Assembly (NCBI RefSeq): GCF_020215665.1 | Contig: NZ_CP084061.1 | Location: forward strand, 5,406,001 to 5,470,000 | Length of the DNA stretch: 64,000 bases | Direction of reading: 5' to 3' | Origin: Blautia parvula | GTDB taxonomy: Bacteria; Bacillota; Clostridia; Lachnospirales; Lachnospiraceae | In this document: piece after piece, positions 48,926 to 59,445 of the stretch | Numbering within the stretch: the first letter of the stretch is position 1 | How the letters are laid out: each line of letters starts with the position of its first letter | Made by a program: the position numbers and the translations under genes | Notes under the pieces: generated by a model | Databases searched by the model: none | What the model was told of the DNA's origin: nothing | Seen by the model: the letters and a program-made list of their open reading frames with translations, nothing else

Positions 48926-51025
48926 ATGGATCAAAACCAAAATAGAAACCAGGACCCAAATAAAAAAAGTCCTCAAAATAAGCAGTCCCTTTTGGTGCTC
49001 CTGATTTGTATCATAGTCATGCTGCTCTGTATGAATATGATGACAAATATAGGCAAAAAAGATACCAGCAAAATTGATTACAGTGAATTTATCACAATGC
49101 TGGACAAAGGGGAAGTAGAGAGTGTAGTTCTGAAATCCGATACTCTGACAGTTACCCTGAAGCATGGTACTGGCATGGCAGCGCAGACCAAGACGGTTAC
49201 ACTGATGGAGGATTTGAGTGAACTTACCAAACGTCTTGAAAAAGCAGGTGTTAAAAGTTTTGACAAGGAGCAGCCCAACATAGCAGGAGAGCTGATATAC
49301 AGCCTGCTGAGTATTCTGATACCGGTTGTTTTGATGGTTGCCCTGTTCAGCTTTATGTTCCGCCGGATGAATAAAGGCGGCGGTATGATGGGCGGTGTCG
49401 GCAAGAGCAAGGCCAAAGCCTATGTGCAGAAAGAGACCGGAGTCACCTTCCGGGATGTGGCAGGCCAGGATGAGGCCAAGGAATCTCTCCAGGAGGTGGT
49501 GGATTTCCTTCACAATCCGGGGAAATATACGGCTATTGGTGCCAAGCTGCCCAAAGGTGCCCTGCTGGTAGGCCCTCCGGGAACCGGTAAGACGCTGCTT
49601 GCCAAGGCAGTGGCCGGAGAAGCCCATGTTCCGTTTTTCTCCCTGTCCGGTTCGGACTTTGTGGAAATGTTCGTAGGTGTGGGTGCCTCCCGTGTGCGTG
49701 ATCTGTTTGAGGAAGCCAAGAAAAATGCCCCGTGTATCATCTTTATTGATGAGGTGGATGCCATCGGAAAGACACGTGATACCAGATTCGGCGGCAATGA
49801 TGAGCGTGAACAGACATTGAACCAGCTTCTGGCTGAGATGGATGGATTTGATACATCAAAAGGTCTTCTGATCCTTGCGGCAACCAACAGGCCCGAAGTA
49901 TTGGACCCGGCACTTCTGCGGCCGGGACGTTTTGACAGACGCGTTATCGTAGACAGGCCTGATCTGAAGGGCAGGGTAAATATTCTTAAGGTACATGCAA
50001 AAAGTGTCTCCCTGGATGAGACTGTGGATCTGGAGGCGATTGCCCTTGCTACGTCAGGAGCTGTAGGTTCTGACCTGGCGAATATGATCAATGAGGCAGC
50101 TATCCTGGCTGTCAAGAACGGCAGAAAGGCAGTTTCCCAGAAGGACCTGCTGGAAGCCGTGGAGGTAGTACTGGTAGGTAAGGAGAAGAAAGACAGGATC
50201 TTAAGCGCAGAGGAGCGCAAGATCGTCTCTTACCATGAAGTGGGCCATGCTCTTGTGAGCGCGCTCCAGAAGGACTCCGAACCGGTTCAGAAGATCACCA
50301 TTGTACCGCGTACTATGGGTGCCCTGGGATATGTCATGCATGTGCCGGAGGAAGAGAAATTCCTGAATACGAGAAAAGAGCTGGAAGCCATGCTGGTCGG
50401 ATATCTGGGCGGCCGTGCGGCAGAGGAGATCGTGTTTGACACTGTGACTACAGGTGCCGCCAACGATATTGAACAGGCTACAAAAGTGGCCCGTGCCATG
50501 ATAACTCAGTATGGCATGTCTGACCGTTTCGGTCTTATGGGACTTGCAGATACCCAGAGTCAGTACCTGGACGGCCGCGCGGTGTTAAACTGCGGCGATG
50601 CAACAGCAACAGAGATCGACCATGAAGTGATGAAGCTTCTGAAGGTTTCCTACGATGAGGCGAAACGTCTGCTCAGTGCCAACAGGGAAGCGCTTGATAA
50701 GATTGCTGATTTCCTGATCCAGCGTGAGACGATCACAGGCAAAGAGTTCATGAGGATTTTCAGAGAGATCAAGGGAATCAAGGAGCCGGAGGAGAAGAAA
50801 CGTATTGCTGAAAAAGGCGGAGCTTCGGCAGCCCCGGCAATAAACGTACCGGCAGATGCGCAGAACGGGACAGCAGGAGATGCAGCAGCTCCGGCAGCCC
50901 CGGCGATAAACGGGCCGATGGATGCGGAGAACGGGACAGCAGCTCCCGCAGTTTCGGAACCCGAGCAGAATCCCGTGATTCACACCGTGTCAGGAAGCAC
51001 AGCACAAGAGGAAGAAAAAAAATAA
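48926..51025 (+). CDS. ftsH: ATP-dependent zinc metalloprotease FtsH with a long Ala/Pro tail
   Basis: This 699-residue membrane protease starts at ATG 48926 behind AGGAGG. Helices at about 22-41 and 109-132 flank a short external domain. The AAA+ module has Walker A GPPGTGKT, Walker [13 protein letters not shown], the second region of homology [20 protein letters not shown], and the zinc site HEVGH. It degrades membrane and regulatory proteins. The last ~75 residues are an Ala/Pro-rich low-complexity tail that includes two copies of a unit like APAIN-P-DA-NGTA and is much longer than the usual short tail. A terminator follows. Confidence 0.96.
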   Translation: MDQNQNRNQDPNKKSPQNKQSLLVLLICIIVMLLCMNMMTNIGKKDTSKIDYSEFITMLDKGEVESVVLKSDTLTVTLKHGTGMAAQTKTVTLMEDLSELTKRLEKAGVKSFDKEQPNIAGELIYSLLSILIPVVLMVALFSFMFRRMNKGGGMMGGVGKSKAKAYVQKETGVTFRDVAGQDEAKESLQEVVDFLHNPGKYTAIGAKLPKGALLVGPPGTGKTLLAKAVAGEAHVPFFSLSGSDFVEMFVGVGASRVRDLFEEAKKNAPCIIFIDEVDAIGKTRDTRFGGNDEREQTLNQLLAEMDGFDTSKGLLILAATNRPEVLDPALLRPGRFDRRVIVDRPDLKGRVNILKVHAKSVSLDETVDLEAIALATSGAVGSDLANMINEAAILAVKNGRKAVSQKDLLEAVEVVLVGKEKKDRILSAEERKIVSYHEVGHALVSALQKDSEPVQKITIVPRTMGALGYVMHVPEEEKFLNTRKELEAMLVGYLGGRAAEEIVFDTVTTGAANDIEQATKVARAMITQYGMSDRFGLMGLADTQSQYLDGRAVLNCGDATATEIDHEVMKLLKVSYDEAKRLLSANREALDKIADFLIQRETITGKEFMRIFREIKGIKEPEEKKRIAEKGGASAAPAINVPADAQNGTAGDAAAPAAPAINGPMDAENGTAAPAVSEPEQNPVIHTVSGSTAQEEEKK

Positions 51026-51069
51026 TCGTACACCTGTTCCTTTTAACAGGAGGATATGATAGAATAAAG

Positions 51070-51103
51070 GAAGTTATCGCATGGCGGTAACTTCTTTTTC
51101 TTT
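51070..51103 (+). terminator. Terminator after ftsH
   Basis: GAAGTTA pairs with TAACTTC (stem extended by CGC/GCG-like pairs around ATG), followed by TTTTTCTTT. Confidence 0.8.
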
Positions 51104-51157
51104 AATATTTCCGGGCAGACAGGTATTTTTACAACCGGAAGCTGTGAGGAGGAATAC

Positions 51158-53035
51158 ATGTTTAACATAGAGGAAGAACTGAAAAAGCTGCCGGCCAGGC
51201 CCGGTGTCTATATCATGCACGATGCTGACGACACCATCATCTATGTGGGCAAGGCCATCAGCCTGAAAAACAGGGTGCGCCAGTATTTTCAGGGCAGCCG
51301 TAATCTGGGAATCCGTAAGGAACAGATGGTGGAACAGATCGCCAGATTTGAATATATCATCACAGATTCCGAGCTGGAGGCTCTGGTCCTGGAGTGCAAC
51401 CTCATAAAAGAACACACGCCAAAATACAACATTCTTTTGAAGGATGACAAGACATATCCCTTTATCAAAGTCACTGTGGGGGAGGAGTATCCCAGGATAC
51501 AGATCGTCCGCAGAGTGAAAAAAGATAAATCCCGCTATTACGGCCCCTACTCCAGCGCCATGGCGGTGAAGGATGTGGTGGAGCTTACCACAAAGCTCTA
51601 CCGCCTCAGAACATGCAGCAGAAATCTTCCGAAGGATATCGGTAAGGAACGCCCCTGTCTCTATCACCAGATCCATCAGTGTGATGCTCCCTGCCAGGGG
51701 TATATTTCAAAGGAAGAGTACAGGAAAAAGGTGGATAAGCTGCTGGATTTCCTCAACGGAAACCACAAAGAAATCTTAAAAGAACTGGAGGAAAAGATGC
51801 TGGCAGCCTCCCAGGAGATGAATTTTGAGGATGCTGCCCAGTACAGGGATCTGATCCAGAGTGTAAAGCGGATCGGGGAGAGGCAGAAGATCACAGACCA
51901 GCATGGGGAGGACAAGGACGTTGTGGCGGTTGCCCAGGATGGAGAGGACGCAGTGGCGCAGGTATTCTTTATCCGCGGCGGCAAGCTCATAGGAAGGGAT
52001 CATTTCTACCTGAAAGTTGCCAAGGAGGACCAGCGGGCCCAGATCATTTCCAGCTTCCTGAAACAGTTCTATGCGGGAACACCCTTTATTCCAAAAGAAA
52101 TCATGATCCAGGAGGAGATTGAGGACCGCGAAGTGATCACTCAGTGGCTGGAAAAGAGAAAGGGAAGGAAAGTGCACATACGGATTCCGAAGAAAGGAAC
52201 CAAGGAAAAGCTGGTGGAGCTGGCCCAGAGGAACGCGGAGCTTGTACTCAGTCAGGACAAGGAGCGCATCAAGCGTGAGGAGGGCAGAACCATCGGCGCA
52301 ATGAAAGAGATTGCCGGCAAACTGGCCCTGCCTGGATTGGAGCGGATAGAGGCCTATGATATTTCCAATATCAGCGGATTCCAGTCTGTAGGTTCCATGA
52401 TTGTTTATGAGAAGGGTAAGCCAAAACGCAGCGATTACCGGAAATTTCGTATCAAATCCGTGCAGGGACCAAATGACTATGCCAGTATGGAAGAAGTCCT
52501 GACCCGGCGTTTTGTGCACGGCCTGGATGAGCAGGAAGCCAGGAGAAAAGAAAATCTGGATGAGGAGTTCGGCAGTTTTACACGTTTCCCGGACCTGATC
52601 ATGATGGACGGCGGCAGGGGGCAGGTCAACATTGCCCTGGAAGTGCTGGACAAACTGAATCTGCAGATTCCGGTCTGCGGTATGGTAAAGGATGACAAGC
52701 ACAGGACCAGAGGTCTGTATTTCAACAATGAGGAGATTCCCATAGACAGGGACAGCGAAGGCTTTAAGCTGATCACCAGAATCCAGGATGAAGCTCATCG
52801 TTTTGCCATTGAATTCCACCGCTCCTTAAGAAGCAAAGGGCAGGTGCATTCCATTTTAGACGATATCCCCGGCATTGGACCGACCAGAAGAAAGGCGCTT
52901 ATGAAGCAGTTCCAGGGGCCGGATAAGATGAGAGAGGCATCCCTTGAGGAGTTAAAGGCAGTCCCCTCCATGAATGAGCGGGCAGCGGAAGCTGTTTACC
53001 GATTTTTCCATGAGGAACAAGAAAAAAAGGAATAG
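51158..53035 (+). CDS. uvrC: Excinuclease ABC subunit C UvrC
   Basis: This 625-residue protein makes the two incisions in nucleotide excision repair. The N-terminal GIY-YIG nuclease reads [20 protein letters not shown] zinc-type Cys region ([21 protein letters not shown]), UVR domain at about 200-235, RNase-H-like nuclease ([18 protein letters not shown]) and C-terminal helix-hairpin-helix ([13 protein letters not shown]) follow in the normal order. It starts at ATG 51158 behind GAGGAGG. hprK follows after 77 bases. Confidence 0.97.
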   Translation: MFNIEEELKKLPARPGVYIMHDADDTIIYVGKAISLKNRVRQYFQGSRNLGIRKEQMVEQIARFEYIITDSELEALVLECNLIKEHTPKYNILLKDDKTYPFIKVTVGEEYPRIQIVRRVKKDKSRYYGPYSSAMAVKDVVELTTKLYRLRTCSRNLPKDIGKERPCLYHQIHQCDAPCQGYISKEEYRKKVDKLLDFLNGNHKEILKELEEKMLAASQEMNFEDAAQYRDLIQSVKRIGERQKITDQHGEDKDVVAVAQDGEDAVAQVFFIRGGKLIGRDHFYLKVAKEDQRAQIISSFLKQFYAGTPFIPKEIMIQEEIEDREVITQWLEKRKGRKVHIRIPKKGTKEKLVELAQRNAELVLSQDKERIKREEGRTIGAMKEIAGKLALPGLERIEAYDISNISGFQSVGSMIVYEKGKPKRSDYRKFRIKSVQGPNDYASMEEVLTRRFVHGLDEQEARRKENLDEEFGSFTRFPDLIMMDGGRGQVNIALEVLDKLNLQIPVCGMVKDDKHRTRGLYFNNEEIPIDRDSEGFKLITRIQDEAHRFAIEFHRSLRSKGQVHSILDDIPGIGPTRRKALMKQFQGPDKMREASLEELKAVPSMNERAAEAVYRFFHEEQEKKE

Positions 53036-53049
53036 TTTGGACAGGCTTG

Positions 53050-53078
53050 TTGAACTTCCAAATGCCTTATGATAAACT
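53050..53078 (+). promoter_or_regulatory. Candidate hprK promoter
   Basis: TTGAAC (53050-53055), a 17-base spacer and TAAACT (53073-53078) lie 35 bases upstream of the hprK start. It would allow expression apart from uvrC. Confidence 0.55.
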
Positions 53079-53112
53079 AAATAGGAAGAATATGAAAAGG
53101 AGAGCGTGCCAT

Positions 53113-54057
53113 ATGAAAGGTGTAGAACTGAAAAAGCTGATACAGGAATTAAGACTGTATAATAAGACACCGGATATTGATATTTCCAAAAAAAGAATCA
53201 CCACACCGGATATTAACCGTCCAGCACTGCAGCTGACAGGGTATCTGGAGCATTTTGAGAATGAGCGGGTACAGATAATCGGATATGTAGAGTACACATA
53301 CCTGCTTCATCTTGGACGTGAGAAGAAAATAGAGGCTTTTGAGCGTTTTGTCTCCAGCCAGATTCCCTGTGTGATATTCAGTACCATGACGGAGCCGGAT
53401 GAAGATATGCTGGAGCTGGCTATGAAATACGAAGTGCCCATTCTGGTGACAGAGCAGACGACCTCCACATTTATGGCTGAGATCATCCGCTGGCTGAACG
53501 TACAGCTTGCGCCGTGTATTTCCATTCACGGTGTTTTGGTGGATGTATACGGTGAAGGTGTGCTGATCATGGGTGAGAGCGGTATTGGAAAAAGTGAGGC
53601 AGCTCTGGAGCTTATCAAGCGGGGGCACCGCCTTGTCAGTGATGACGTGGTGGAGATCCGTCGTGTCAGTGATGTGACGCTGGTAGGTTCAGCGCCGGAT
53701 ATCACCCGCCATTTTATCGAACTGCGCGGCATCGGAATCATTGATGTGAAGACCCTGTTCGGTGTGGAGAGCGTGAAGAACACCCAGTCTATTGACCTTG
53801 TCATCAAGCTGGAGGAGTGGAACAAGGACAGAGAATATGACCGTCTGGGTATGGAGGAGGAATATACAGAATTTCTTGGCAACAGGATCGTATGCCATTC
53901 TCTCCCTATCCGTCCAGGCAGAAACCTTGCTGTCATAGTGGAATCCGCGGCTGTTAATCACAGACAGAAAAAGATGGGCTATAATGCGGCACAGGAGCTG
54001 TACCGCCGCGTACAGGAGAATATGGCAAAGAAGAGAAACGAGGAGGACGAAGACTGA
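53113..54057 (+). CDS. hprK: HPr kinase/phosphorylase HprK
   Basis: This 314-residue enzyme phosphorylates and dephosphorylates HPr on Ser46, the switch of carbon catabolite control in Firmicutes. It starts at ATG 53113 behind AAAAGGAG with a ten-base gap; the longer frame from 53047 lacks a site. Motifs are the P-loop GESGIGKSEAALELI, SDDVVEIRR and the signature ELRGIGIIDVKTLFGV. Its stop overlaps the glucokinase start by one base (TGATG), linking the two carbon-metabolism genes. Confidence 0.97.
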   Translation: MKGVELKKLIQELRLYNKTPDIDISKKRITTPDINRPALQLTGYLEHFENERVQIIGYVEYTYLLHLGREKKIEAFERFVSSQIPCVIFSTMTEPDEDMLELAMKYEVPILVTEQTTSTFMAEIIRWLNVQLAPCISIHGVLVDVYGEGVLIMGESGIGKSEAALELIKRGHRLVSDDVVEIRRVSDVTLVGSAPDITRHFIELRGIGIIDVKTLFGVESVKNTQSIDLVIKLEEWNKDREYDRLGMEEEYTEFLGNRIVCHSLPIRPGRNLAVIVESAAVNHRQKKMGYNAAQELYRRVQENMAKKRNEEDED

Positions 54058-54998
54058 TGACTGCATGGTGTTTTGGAATAGATCTGGGAGGAACAAGCGT
54101 AAAATGTGCACTGTTTCAGACAGACGGCACAGTGGAAGAGAAGTGGGAGATCAAGACCCGCGTGGAGAACGAGGGGAAAGAGATCCTTCCTGACATAGCA
54201 AAAACCATTCTGGCTAAGATGGAAGAGAAGAAAATTGCGAAAGAGGATGTAGCCGGCGTGGGAATCGGAATCCCCGGACCGGTAGATGAGAACGGAGAGA
54301 TCGCCTGCGCGGTAAATCTTCACTGGGGCAGAAAGAACATTGAAAAGGAACTGGCAGAACTGACAGGCCTTGTGGTAAAAGCCGGAAACGACGCCAATGT
54401 GGCAGCACTGGGCGAAATGTGGAAGGGCGGCGGCCAGGGCTCCAAAAACCTGATTCTGGTCACTCTGGGAACCGGTGTAGGCGGCGGTATCATTGTCAAT
54501 GAAAAAATGGTCACAGGCGCACACGGGGCCGGCGGCGAGATTGGACACGCATCTGTGGAGATGGAGGAAGAGGAGGCATGCAACTGCGGTAACAAAGGAT
54601 GTCTGGAACAGTATGCCTCAGCAACCGGAATCGCAAGACTGGCGAGACGTGCCATGGCCTCAGGCCAGGAAGAATCCGTGCTGCGCAGTATGGAGAATGT
54701 GACAGCAAAGGATGTGTTCGATGCCTATAAGGACGGAGACGCGCTGGCAGCGAAAGTGGTAGATCAGTTTGCACGCTATCTGGGAAATGCACTGGCTATC
54801 TTCTCCTGTGTGGCTGACCCGGATGTGATCGTGATCGGCGGCGGGGTTTCCAAGGCCGGACAGGTCCTGATCGACTGTGTTGAAAAGTATTTCAGACAGT
54901 ATGCATTTACAGCCTGCAAGGATACAAAGATCAAACTTGCGACTCTGGGCAATGATGCGGGAATCTATGGCGCAGCAAAATTGATCCTCAGCAAATAA
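54057..54998 (+). CDS. glcK: ROK-family glucokinase
   Basis: This 313-residue enzyme phosphorylates glucose with ATP. The N-terminal nucleotide-binding motif is GIDLGGTSVKCALF. The sugar-binding segment includes GNDANVAALGEMWKGGG and the ROK zinc motif GHASV...CNCGNKGCLEQYAS. It is translationally coupled to hprK. That coupling ties glucose phosphorylation to catabolite control, a gene pairing common in Lachnospiraceae. A bidirectional terminator follows. Confidence 0.95.
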   Translation: MTAWCFGIDLGGTSVKCALFQTDGTVEEKWEIKTRVENEGKEILPDIAKTILAKMEEKKIAKEDVAGVGIGIPGPVDENGEIACAVNLHWGRKNIEKELAELTGLVVKAGNDANVAALGEMWKGGGQGSKNLILVTLGTGVGGGIIVNEKMVTGAHGAGGEIGHASVEMEEEEACNCGNKGCLEQYASATGIARLARRAMASGQEESVLRSMENVTAKDVFDAYKDGDALAAKVVDQFARYLGNALAIFSCVADPDVIVIGGGVSKAGQVLIDCVEKYFRQYAFTACKDTKIKLATLGNDAGIYGAAKLILSK

Positions 54999-55009
54999 TA
55001 AAAGGGAAT

Positions 55010-55055
55010 AAAAAGAGCATTTCCAATCGAATCAGGTTGGAAATGCTCTTTTTTA
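55010..55055. terminator. Bidirectional terminator
   Basis: AAAAAGAGCATTTCCAA pairs perfectly with TTGGAAATGCTCTTTTTT around a ten-base loop. It serves the convergent glucokinase and penicillin-binding protein genes. Confidence 0.93.
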
Positions 55056-55059
55056 TGCG

Positions 55060-57678
55060 TTATTCTGTCTCGCCGCCGCCGGGATCCTCGCCGCCTCCCT
55101 CAGGGGGAGCCGGTGTGTCCGGGTTATCCGGTGTATCCGGAGTATCAGGCGTATCAGGATTGTCCGTAGGCGTGTCGCCTCCGGGGTTATCTGTCGGTGT
55201 GTCACCGTTGTTATCCGTTGGCGTGCCGCCGTTGTTATCCGTTGGCGGATTGCCGTTGTTGTCTGTTGGGGTATCCGTCGGTGTATCGGAAGGCTCATTG
55301 CTTTCCTCTGCAGGCGGTGTGTATACCTTATTGGAGTGTACATTACACCGTTTCTTCGGGATTTCATCTGTTTCAAAATACTCCGTGATAGTAGGGCAGG
55401 CATAATTGGGAAGAAGGCCTGTCTCACTGCAGACGGTAGCTTTTTCTACGGTTGCCGGCATCTTGAAATCTGTATCTGTCTTGTCCTCGTGAAGCCTCTG
55501 CATGACCTTGCGCCACAAATCCTGATGATAAGTTCTGTAATCGCCGGAAGGCAGTTTTGTGTTGTCATCATATCCTGACCAGACTGTGCAGGTGTAATAT
55601 GGTGTATAGCCTGCAAACCAAAGGTCATTATAACCCTCTGTGGTACCTGTCTTACCGGCAACATGCATGTTGTTAAGCTGAAGCCTGGTACCGGTACCGT
55701 GGTCCACAACATCCTCCATAGCGCTTGTGAGCAGATAGGCGGTGCTGGGTTTGATGACTTTTGTCTTCTCCGGTGTGTTGTCAAGGAAGACATTGCCGTC
55801 CTCATCCAGAATCTTGGTGTAGAACATAGGCTTGATATAAGTTCCGTTATTGGCGATCGCCGCATAGGCAGCGGTCAGTTCCAGATTGCTGACACCCCTT
55901 GTGATACCGCCCAGAGCGGTAGGCTGTCCGATATCAGAGTACACCTTTCCATCCACAGTCATGGTGTCCACAATGGTGGAAAAGCCGAATTTCAGCAGAT
56001 ATTCATAAGCAAGCTGAGGGGTTACATCTGTGATACATTTTACTGCCACAACGTTGACAGAATTAACGATGGCTTCCCGGATGGTGGTAGGGCCGCCAAA
56101 GCTGCCTGTCAGCCAGTTGTTTACCGGTTTGCCGTTTACATATTCATAATATTCATCGTCATAGACGGTTGCCAGTGTCTTGCCGCATTCGTTCAGCGCC
56201 GGTGCATAAGTGGAAACAATCTTAAAAGTAGAACCGGGCTGCCTTACCGTTCTGGTTGCTCTGTTCAGCGATAAACTGGTGGCCTTTTCACCGCGTCCTC
56301 CCACGATGGCTTTCACATATCCTGTGTGCTGATCCATAATGCACATGGAAGACTGAGGCTGAGGCGTAAAATACTTCTGCTCCGCAATGACGGTGCTTCC
56401 ATCTTCGGTCTTGGCTGCTTTAAAGGTTTCTATATAGGATTCGGCCTGTTCCTGGCTGTCAAAGAGAAGAGAAAAGTTCGGGTCCTGCTCCTTGAAATAA
56501 GAGGTCATCATTTCCTTACTGAAATTTTCTTCTGTTCCATCCGGATGCGCGATAGTCAGTGCGTAATCAAGCCCCACCTGCGTACCTGCAGGGAAGTTTT
56601 CTGGATTGCCGTATTCCTCATCGCAAATCTGCTGAACCTGCGGGTCCTGTGTTGTATAGATACGCAGACCGCCGCTGTACAGGGCATTGTAGGCCTGCTG
56701 TTCGGAATAACCCTTCTGTGTCATCAGATCGTCGATCACCTGTCTTGTCAGCTCGTCAATGAAGTAGGAATAAGTATCGTCCTCCTCAGAGGATTCGGAT
56801 TCCACTGCCTGGATCCGGTCATAGACATTGTCTGCCAGACATTCATCATATTGTTCCTTGGTGATATAACCCTGGTCCAGCATATGTTCCAGGACATCTT
56901 TACGCCTTTTTGCATTTTCCTCCGGGTTCACTGCCGGGTTGAAACGCGTGGGGTTCTGGCTGATACCAGCGATCACTGTGGATTCTGAGAGCGTCAGTTC
57001 ACTGACGTCCTTATTGAAATAGCCGTGTGCGGCGGCCTGTACACCATAATTGCCATTGCCCAGGTTGATCGTATTCAGATAGCTTTCCAGAATCTTGTCC
57101 TTATCCTTCAGCTGTTTTTCAAGCTGGATAGCCAGGTACTGTTCCTGGAATTTACGTTTGAAACGCTCTACCACAGACTCATTGGTCCAGTCTTTGAATA
57201 CATTGTTTTTCAGAAGCTGCTGTGTAATGGTACTGGCACCCTCTGAGAAATGAAAACCACTGGTGATACCCTTTACCCCCGCACGGACAATACCGCGCAA
57301 ATCAATACCATTGTGTTCATAAAAACGTTCGTCCTCAATGGCGACTACTGCATGCTGCAGGTCCAGAGGAATTTTATCAATAGTGACCGGCATACGGTTG
57401 GAATTAGGTGCTGTCAGTTTCTGAAGCTGATTGCCGTCAGAATCATAGACAAAGGTTGCTGAACCGATTGGCATAATATTAACGTCCTCAATATCCGGCG
57501 CATTATCCAGCAGTCCCTTGAAGGCACCAAAACCTACGCAGCCGCCGATTACCATAATGGCAATCAGGGAAATGAAAATGATGCGTATAAAAGAAACGTG
57601 TGCTTTCTTCCCCATCATAGTGGAGCGGGAGGAAAGCGAGTTGCGCTTCTTGTCAGTCGCACGTTTTCCAAAATTCAT
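55060..57678 (-). CDS. Class A penicillin-binding protein (PBP1A-like) with an Asp/Thr/Pro tail
   Basis: This 872-residue protein starts at ATG 57678 behind AAAGGAGG; an upstream in-frame start is not supported. It has a short cytoplasmic N-terminus, one membrane helix (about 30-55), a GT51 transglycosylase (EDERFYEHNGID, GASTITQQLLKN) and a transpeptidase with STFK, SVN and KTGTTEGYNDLWFAG. It polymerises and cross-links peptidoglycan outside the membrane. The last ~75 residues are a low-complexity tail of TDNNG and PDTPDT units, likely disordered and able to reach into the wall. A promoter is proposed at 57807-57835. Confidence 0.95.
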   Translation of the reverse strand: MNFGKRATDKKRNSLSSRSTMMGKKAHVSFIRIIFISLIAIMVIGGCVGFGAFKGLLDNAPDIEDVNIMPIGSATFVYDSDGNQLQKLTAPNSNRMPVTIDKIPLDLQHAVVAIEDERFYEHNGIDLRGIVRAGVKGITSGFHFSEGASTITQQLLKNNVFKDWTNESVVERFKRKFQEQYLAIQLEKQLKDKDKILESYLNTINLGNGNYGVQAAAHGYFNKDVSELTLSESTVIAGISQNPTRFNPAVNPEENAKRRKDVLEHMLDQGYITKEQYDECLADNVYDRIQAVESESSEEDDTYSYFIDELTRQVIDDLMTQKGYSEQQAYNALYSGGLRIYTTQDPQVQQICDEEYGNPENFPAGTQVGLDYALTIAHPDGTEENFSKEMMTSYFKEQDPNFSLLFDSQEQAESYIETFKAAKTEDGSTVIAEQKYFTPQPQSSMCIMDQHTGYVKAIVGGRGEKATSLSLNRATRTVRQPGSTFKIVSTYAPALNECGKTLATVYDDEYYEYVNGKPVNNWLTGSFGGPTTIREAIVNSVNVVAVKCITDVTPQLAYEYLLKFGFSTIVDTMTVDGKVYSDIGQPTALGGITRGVSNLELTAAYAAIANNGTYIKPMFYTKILDEDGNVFLDNTPEKTKVIKPSTAYLLTSAMEDVVDHGTGTRLQLNNMHVAGKTGTTEGYNDLWFAGYTPYYTCTVWSGYDDNTKLPSGDYRTYHQDLWRKVMQRLHEDKTDTDFKMPATVEKATVCSETGLLPNYACPTITEYFETDEIPKKRCNVHSNKVYTPPAEESNEPSDTPTDTPTDNNGNPPTDNNGGTPTDNNGDTPTDNPGGDTPTDNPDTPDTPDTPDNPDTPAPPEGGGEDPGGGETE

Positions 57679-57806
57679 GTAGTTTGCCTCCTTTTCCTGA
57701 TTATATACCATACCCATACCGTCTATACAAAATACGGCCGAACAATGGCCTGTCCATTCTGTTTTCCGGTAAAGATAAGAGGGCAATATAAGCAGTATAC
57801 GTCCCT

Positions 57807-57835
57807 ATTATAGCAAAATGGCATAGCGAAATAAA
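57807..57835 (-). promoter_or_regulatory. Candidate promoter of the PBP gene
   Basis: On the minus strand TTTATT (57835-57830), a 17-base spacer and TATAAT (57812-57807) lie about 130 bases before the start codon. The rest of the 301-base gap to the YigZ gene holds no gene and no clear structure. Confidence 0.5.
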
Positions 57836-57979
57836 GTAGAACTTATAAATTTAATGGAATTTAAGAGAAATGTTATAACTTTAAAAATACATTTTTATCA
57901 GCCACTACCCGCATGTTCCGATTTGTGATATGATAATCCCAGACAAAATTCTGCCCCATGCAGGAAAAGGAGGACCCCC

Positions 57980-58636
57980 ATGCTGGAACAATACAACACG
58001 ATTTACGAGGGCGGCGAGGGAGAAATTATTGAGAAAAAATCACGTTTCATCGCCACCGTAAGACTGGTAAAAACCGAGGAGGAAGCCTTAAGCTTCATAG
58101 AAGAAATGCGCAAAAAATACTGGAATGCCACCCACAACTGCTATGCCTATGTCATAGGCGAGCGCAAAGAAACCATGCGCTGCAGCGATGACGGAGAGCC
58201 TTCAGGCACAGCCGGCAAACCCATGCTGGACGTCCTTTTAGGCGAGGATCTCTACAATACAGCCGTAGTCGTCACCCGGTATTTCGGCGGCACACTGTTG
58301 GGAACCGGCGGCCTTGTCCGAGCTTATTCAAAAGCCGTCCAGGAAGGTTTGGCCTGCAGCCGCATCATCACAAAACACCACGGCATTCTCCTGGAAATTG
58401 GCACAGACTACAACGGGGTCGGGAAACTTCAATACCTTTTCGGCCAGCGCGGCATCCCCATCACGGATTCCCGGTACACCGAGGATGTAAAGCTCCAGGT
58501 CCTGGTCCCCAAGTCCGAAGAGAATGCAGTAAAAAAAGCCGTGACAGAAGCCACCAGCGCCCGTGCCTCCATCACAGATCTAAAAGAACTCTATTATGCC
58601 TCTCTGGAAGGCGAATACCTCACCTTTGAAGATTAA
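57980..58636 (+). CDS. YigZ/IMPACT-family protein
   Basis: This 218-residue protein has the UPF0029/Impact N-terminal domain (KKSRFIATV, HNCYAYVIGE, DGEPSGTAGKPMLDVL, VVVTRYFGGTLLGTGGLVRAYS) and a C-terminal DUF1949 domain. The eukaryotic relative IMPACT modulates Gcn2; the bacterial role is unclear and may concern translation or proteolysis. It starts at ATG 57980 behind AAAGGAGG. Its coding strand uses more C than G, unlike most plus-strand genes in the window. Confidence 0.93.
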   Translation: MLEQYNTIYEGGEGEIIEKKSRFIATVRLVKTEEEALSFIEEMRKKYWNATHNCYAYVIGERKETMRCSDDGEPSGTAGKPMLDVLLGEDLYNTAVVVTRYFGGTLLGTGGLVRAYSKAVQEGLACSRIITKHHGILLEIGTDYNGVGKLQYLFGQRGIPITDSRYTEDVKLQVLVPKSEENAVKKAVTEATSARASITDLKELYYASLEGEYLTFED

Positions 58637-58638
58637 AA

Positions 58639-58690
58639 ATACCCTGTCTGCAGTCCGGAATCAATCCGGCGCAGACAGGGTAATTCTTTT
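58639..58690. terminator. Terminator between YigZ and cyclophilin genes
   Basis: ACCCTGTCTGC then CCGG pairs with CCGG then GCAGACAGGGT, followed by AATTCTTTTA. The genes converge here, so it may act both ways. Confidence 0.83.
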
Positions 58691-58695
58691 ACTTC

Positions 58696-59214
58696 TTAAA
58701 ATTTCTCAGGCTCAGCGTACTCCTCGCCAAAAGTTTCCACAGTCATACTCTGAATCGTCTGCGGCTCCATGGGACGATCACTGTAATCTGTGCGGACTTC
58801 AGCGATAGCGTTCACCACATCCATTCCTTCCGTCACCTTACCGAAAGCAGCATACTGCCCGTCCAGATGCGGAGCATTCTCATGCATAATAAAGAACTGG
58901 CTTCCGGCAGAGTTTGGATCCATAGCGCGCGCCATAGACAAAACGCCGGCGTCATGCTTCAGATTGTTTTCAACTCCATTTCCGCTGAACTCTCCCTTAA
59001 TAGAATATCCTGGACCACCCATTCCATTTCCCTGCGGACAGCCACCCTGAATCATAAATCCACGAATCACCCGATGAAACACCAGTCCATCATAAAAACC
59101 CTTCTTTACCAAACTAATAAAATTATTCACAGTATTCGGCGCAACATCCGGATACAATTCCGCCTTGATCACGCCCCCATCTGCCATAGTAATCGTAACA
59201 ATAGGATTAGCCAT
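58696..59214 (-). CDS. Peptidyl-prolyl cis-trans isomerase (cyclophilin)
   Basis: This 172-residue cytoplasmic cyclophilin has no signal peptide. Motifs are FHRVIRGFMIQGGCPQGNGMGGPGY, SQFFI and HLDGQYAAFGKV. It speeds proline isomerisation during protein folding. It starts at ATG 59214 behind AAGGAG and is driven by a near-consensus promoter at 59246-59274. The C-terminal VETFGEEYAEPEKF is typical of clostridial members. Confidence 0.95.
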   Translation of the reverse strand: MANPIVTITMADGGVIKAELYPDVAPNTVNNFISLVKKGFYDGLVFHRVIRGFMIQGGCPQGNGMGGPGYSIKGEFSGNGVENNLKHDAGVLSMARAMDPNSAGSQFFIMHENAPHLDGQYAAFGKVTEGMDVVNAIAEVRTDYSDRPMEPQTIQSMTVETFGEEYAEPEKF

Positions 59215-59245
59215 ATCAAAAATCTCCTTTTAAACATTTTTCTCT

Positions 59246-59274
59246 ATTATAATCTCTAAAAATAAAAGGTGCAA
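59246..59274 (-). promoter_or_regulatory. Cyclophilin gene promoter
   Basis: On the minus strand TTGCAC (59274-59269), a 17-base spacer and TATAAT (59251-59246) lie 31 bases upstream of the start codon. On the plus strand TTGTGG (59293-59298) and TATTAT (59316-59321) could serve tsaE. Confidence 0.75.
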
Positions 59275-59445
59275 GAAATTTCTTTTTTACACTTGTGGCG
59301 CAAAAGATTATATTATATTATAACTTATAGTATCTTTACAGAAAGATAAGCGAGACAATCTATGTTATATATTAAATTTCCGCAATAACTACAGCTCCAC
59401 GAAACCATTACCTTCAGCATTCAAACCTATCGCCTGAGAACACCA

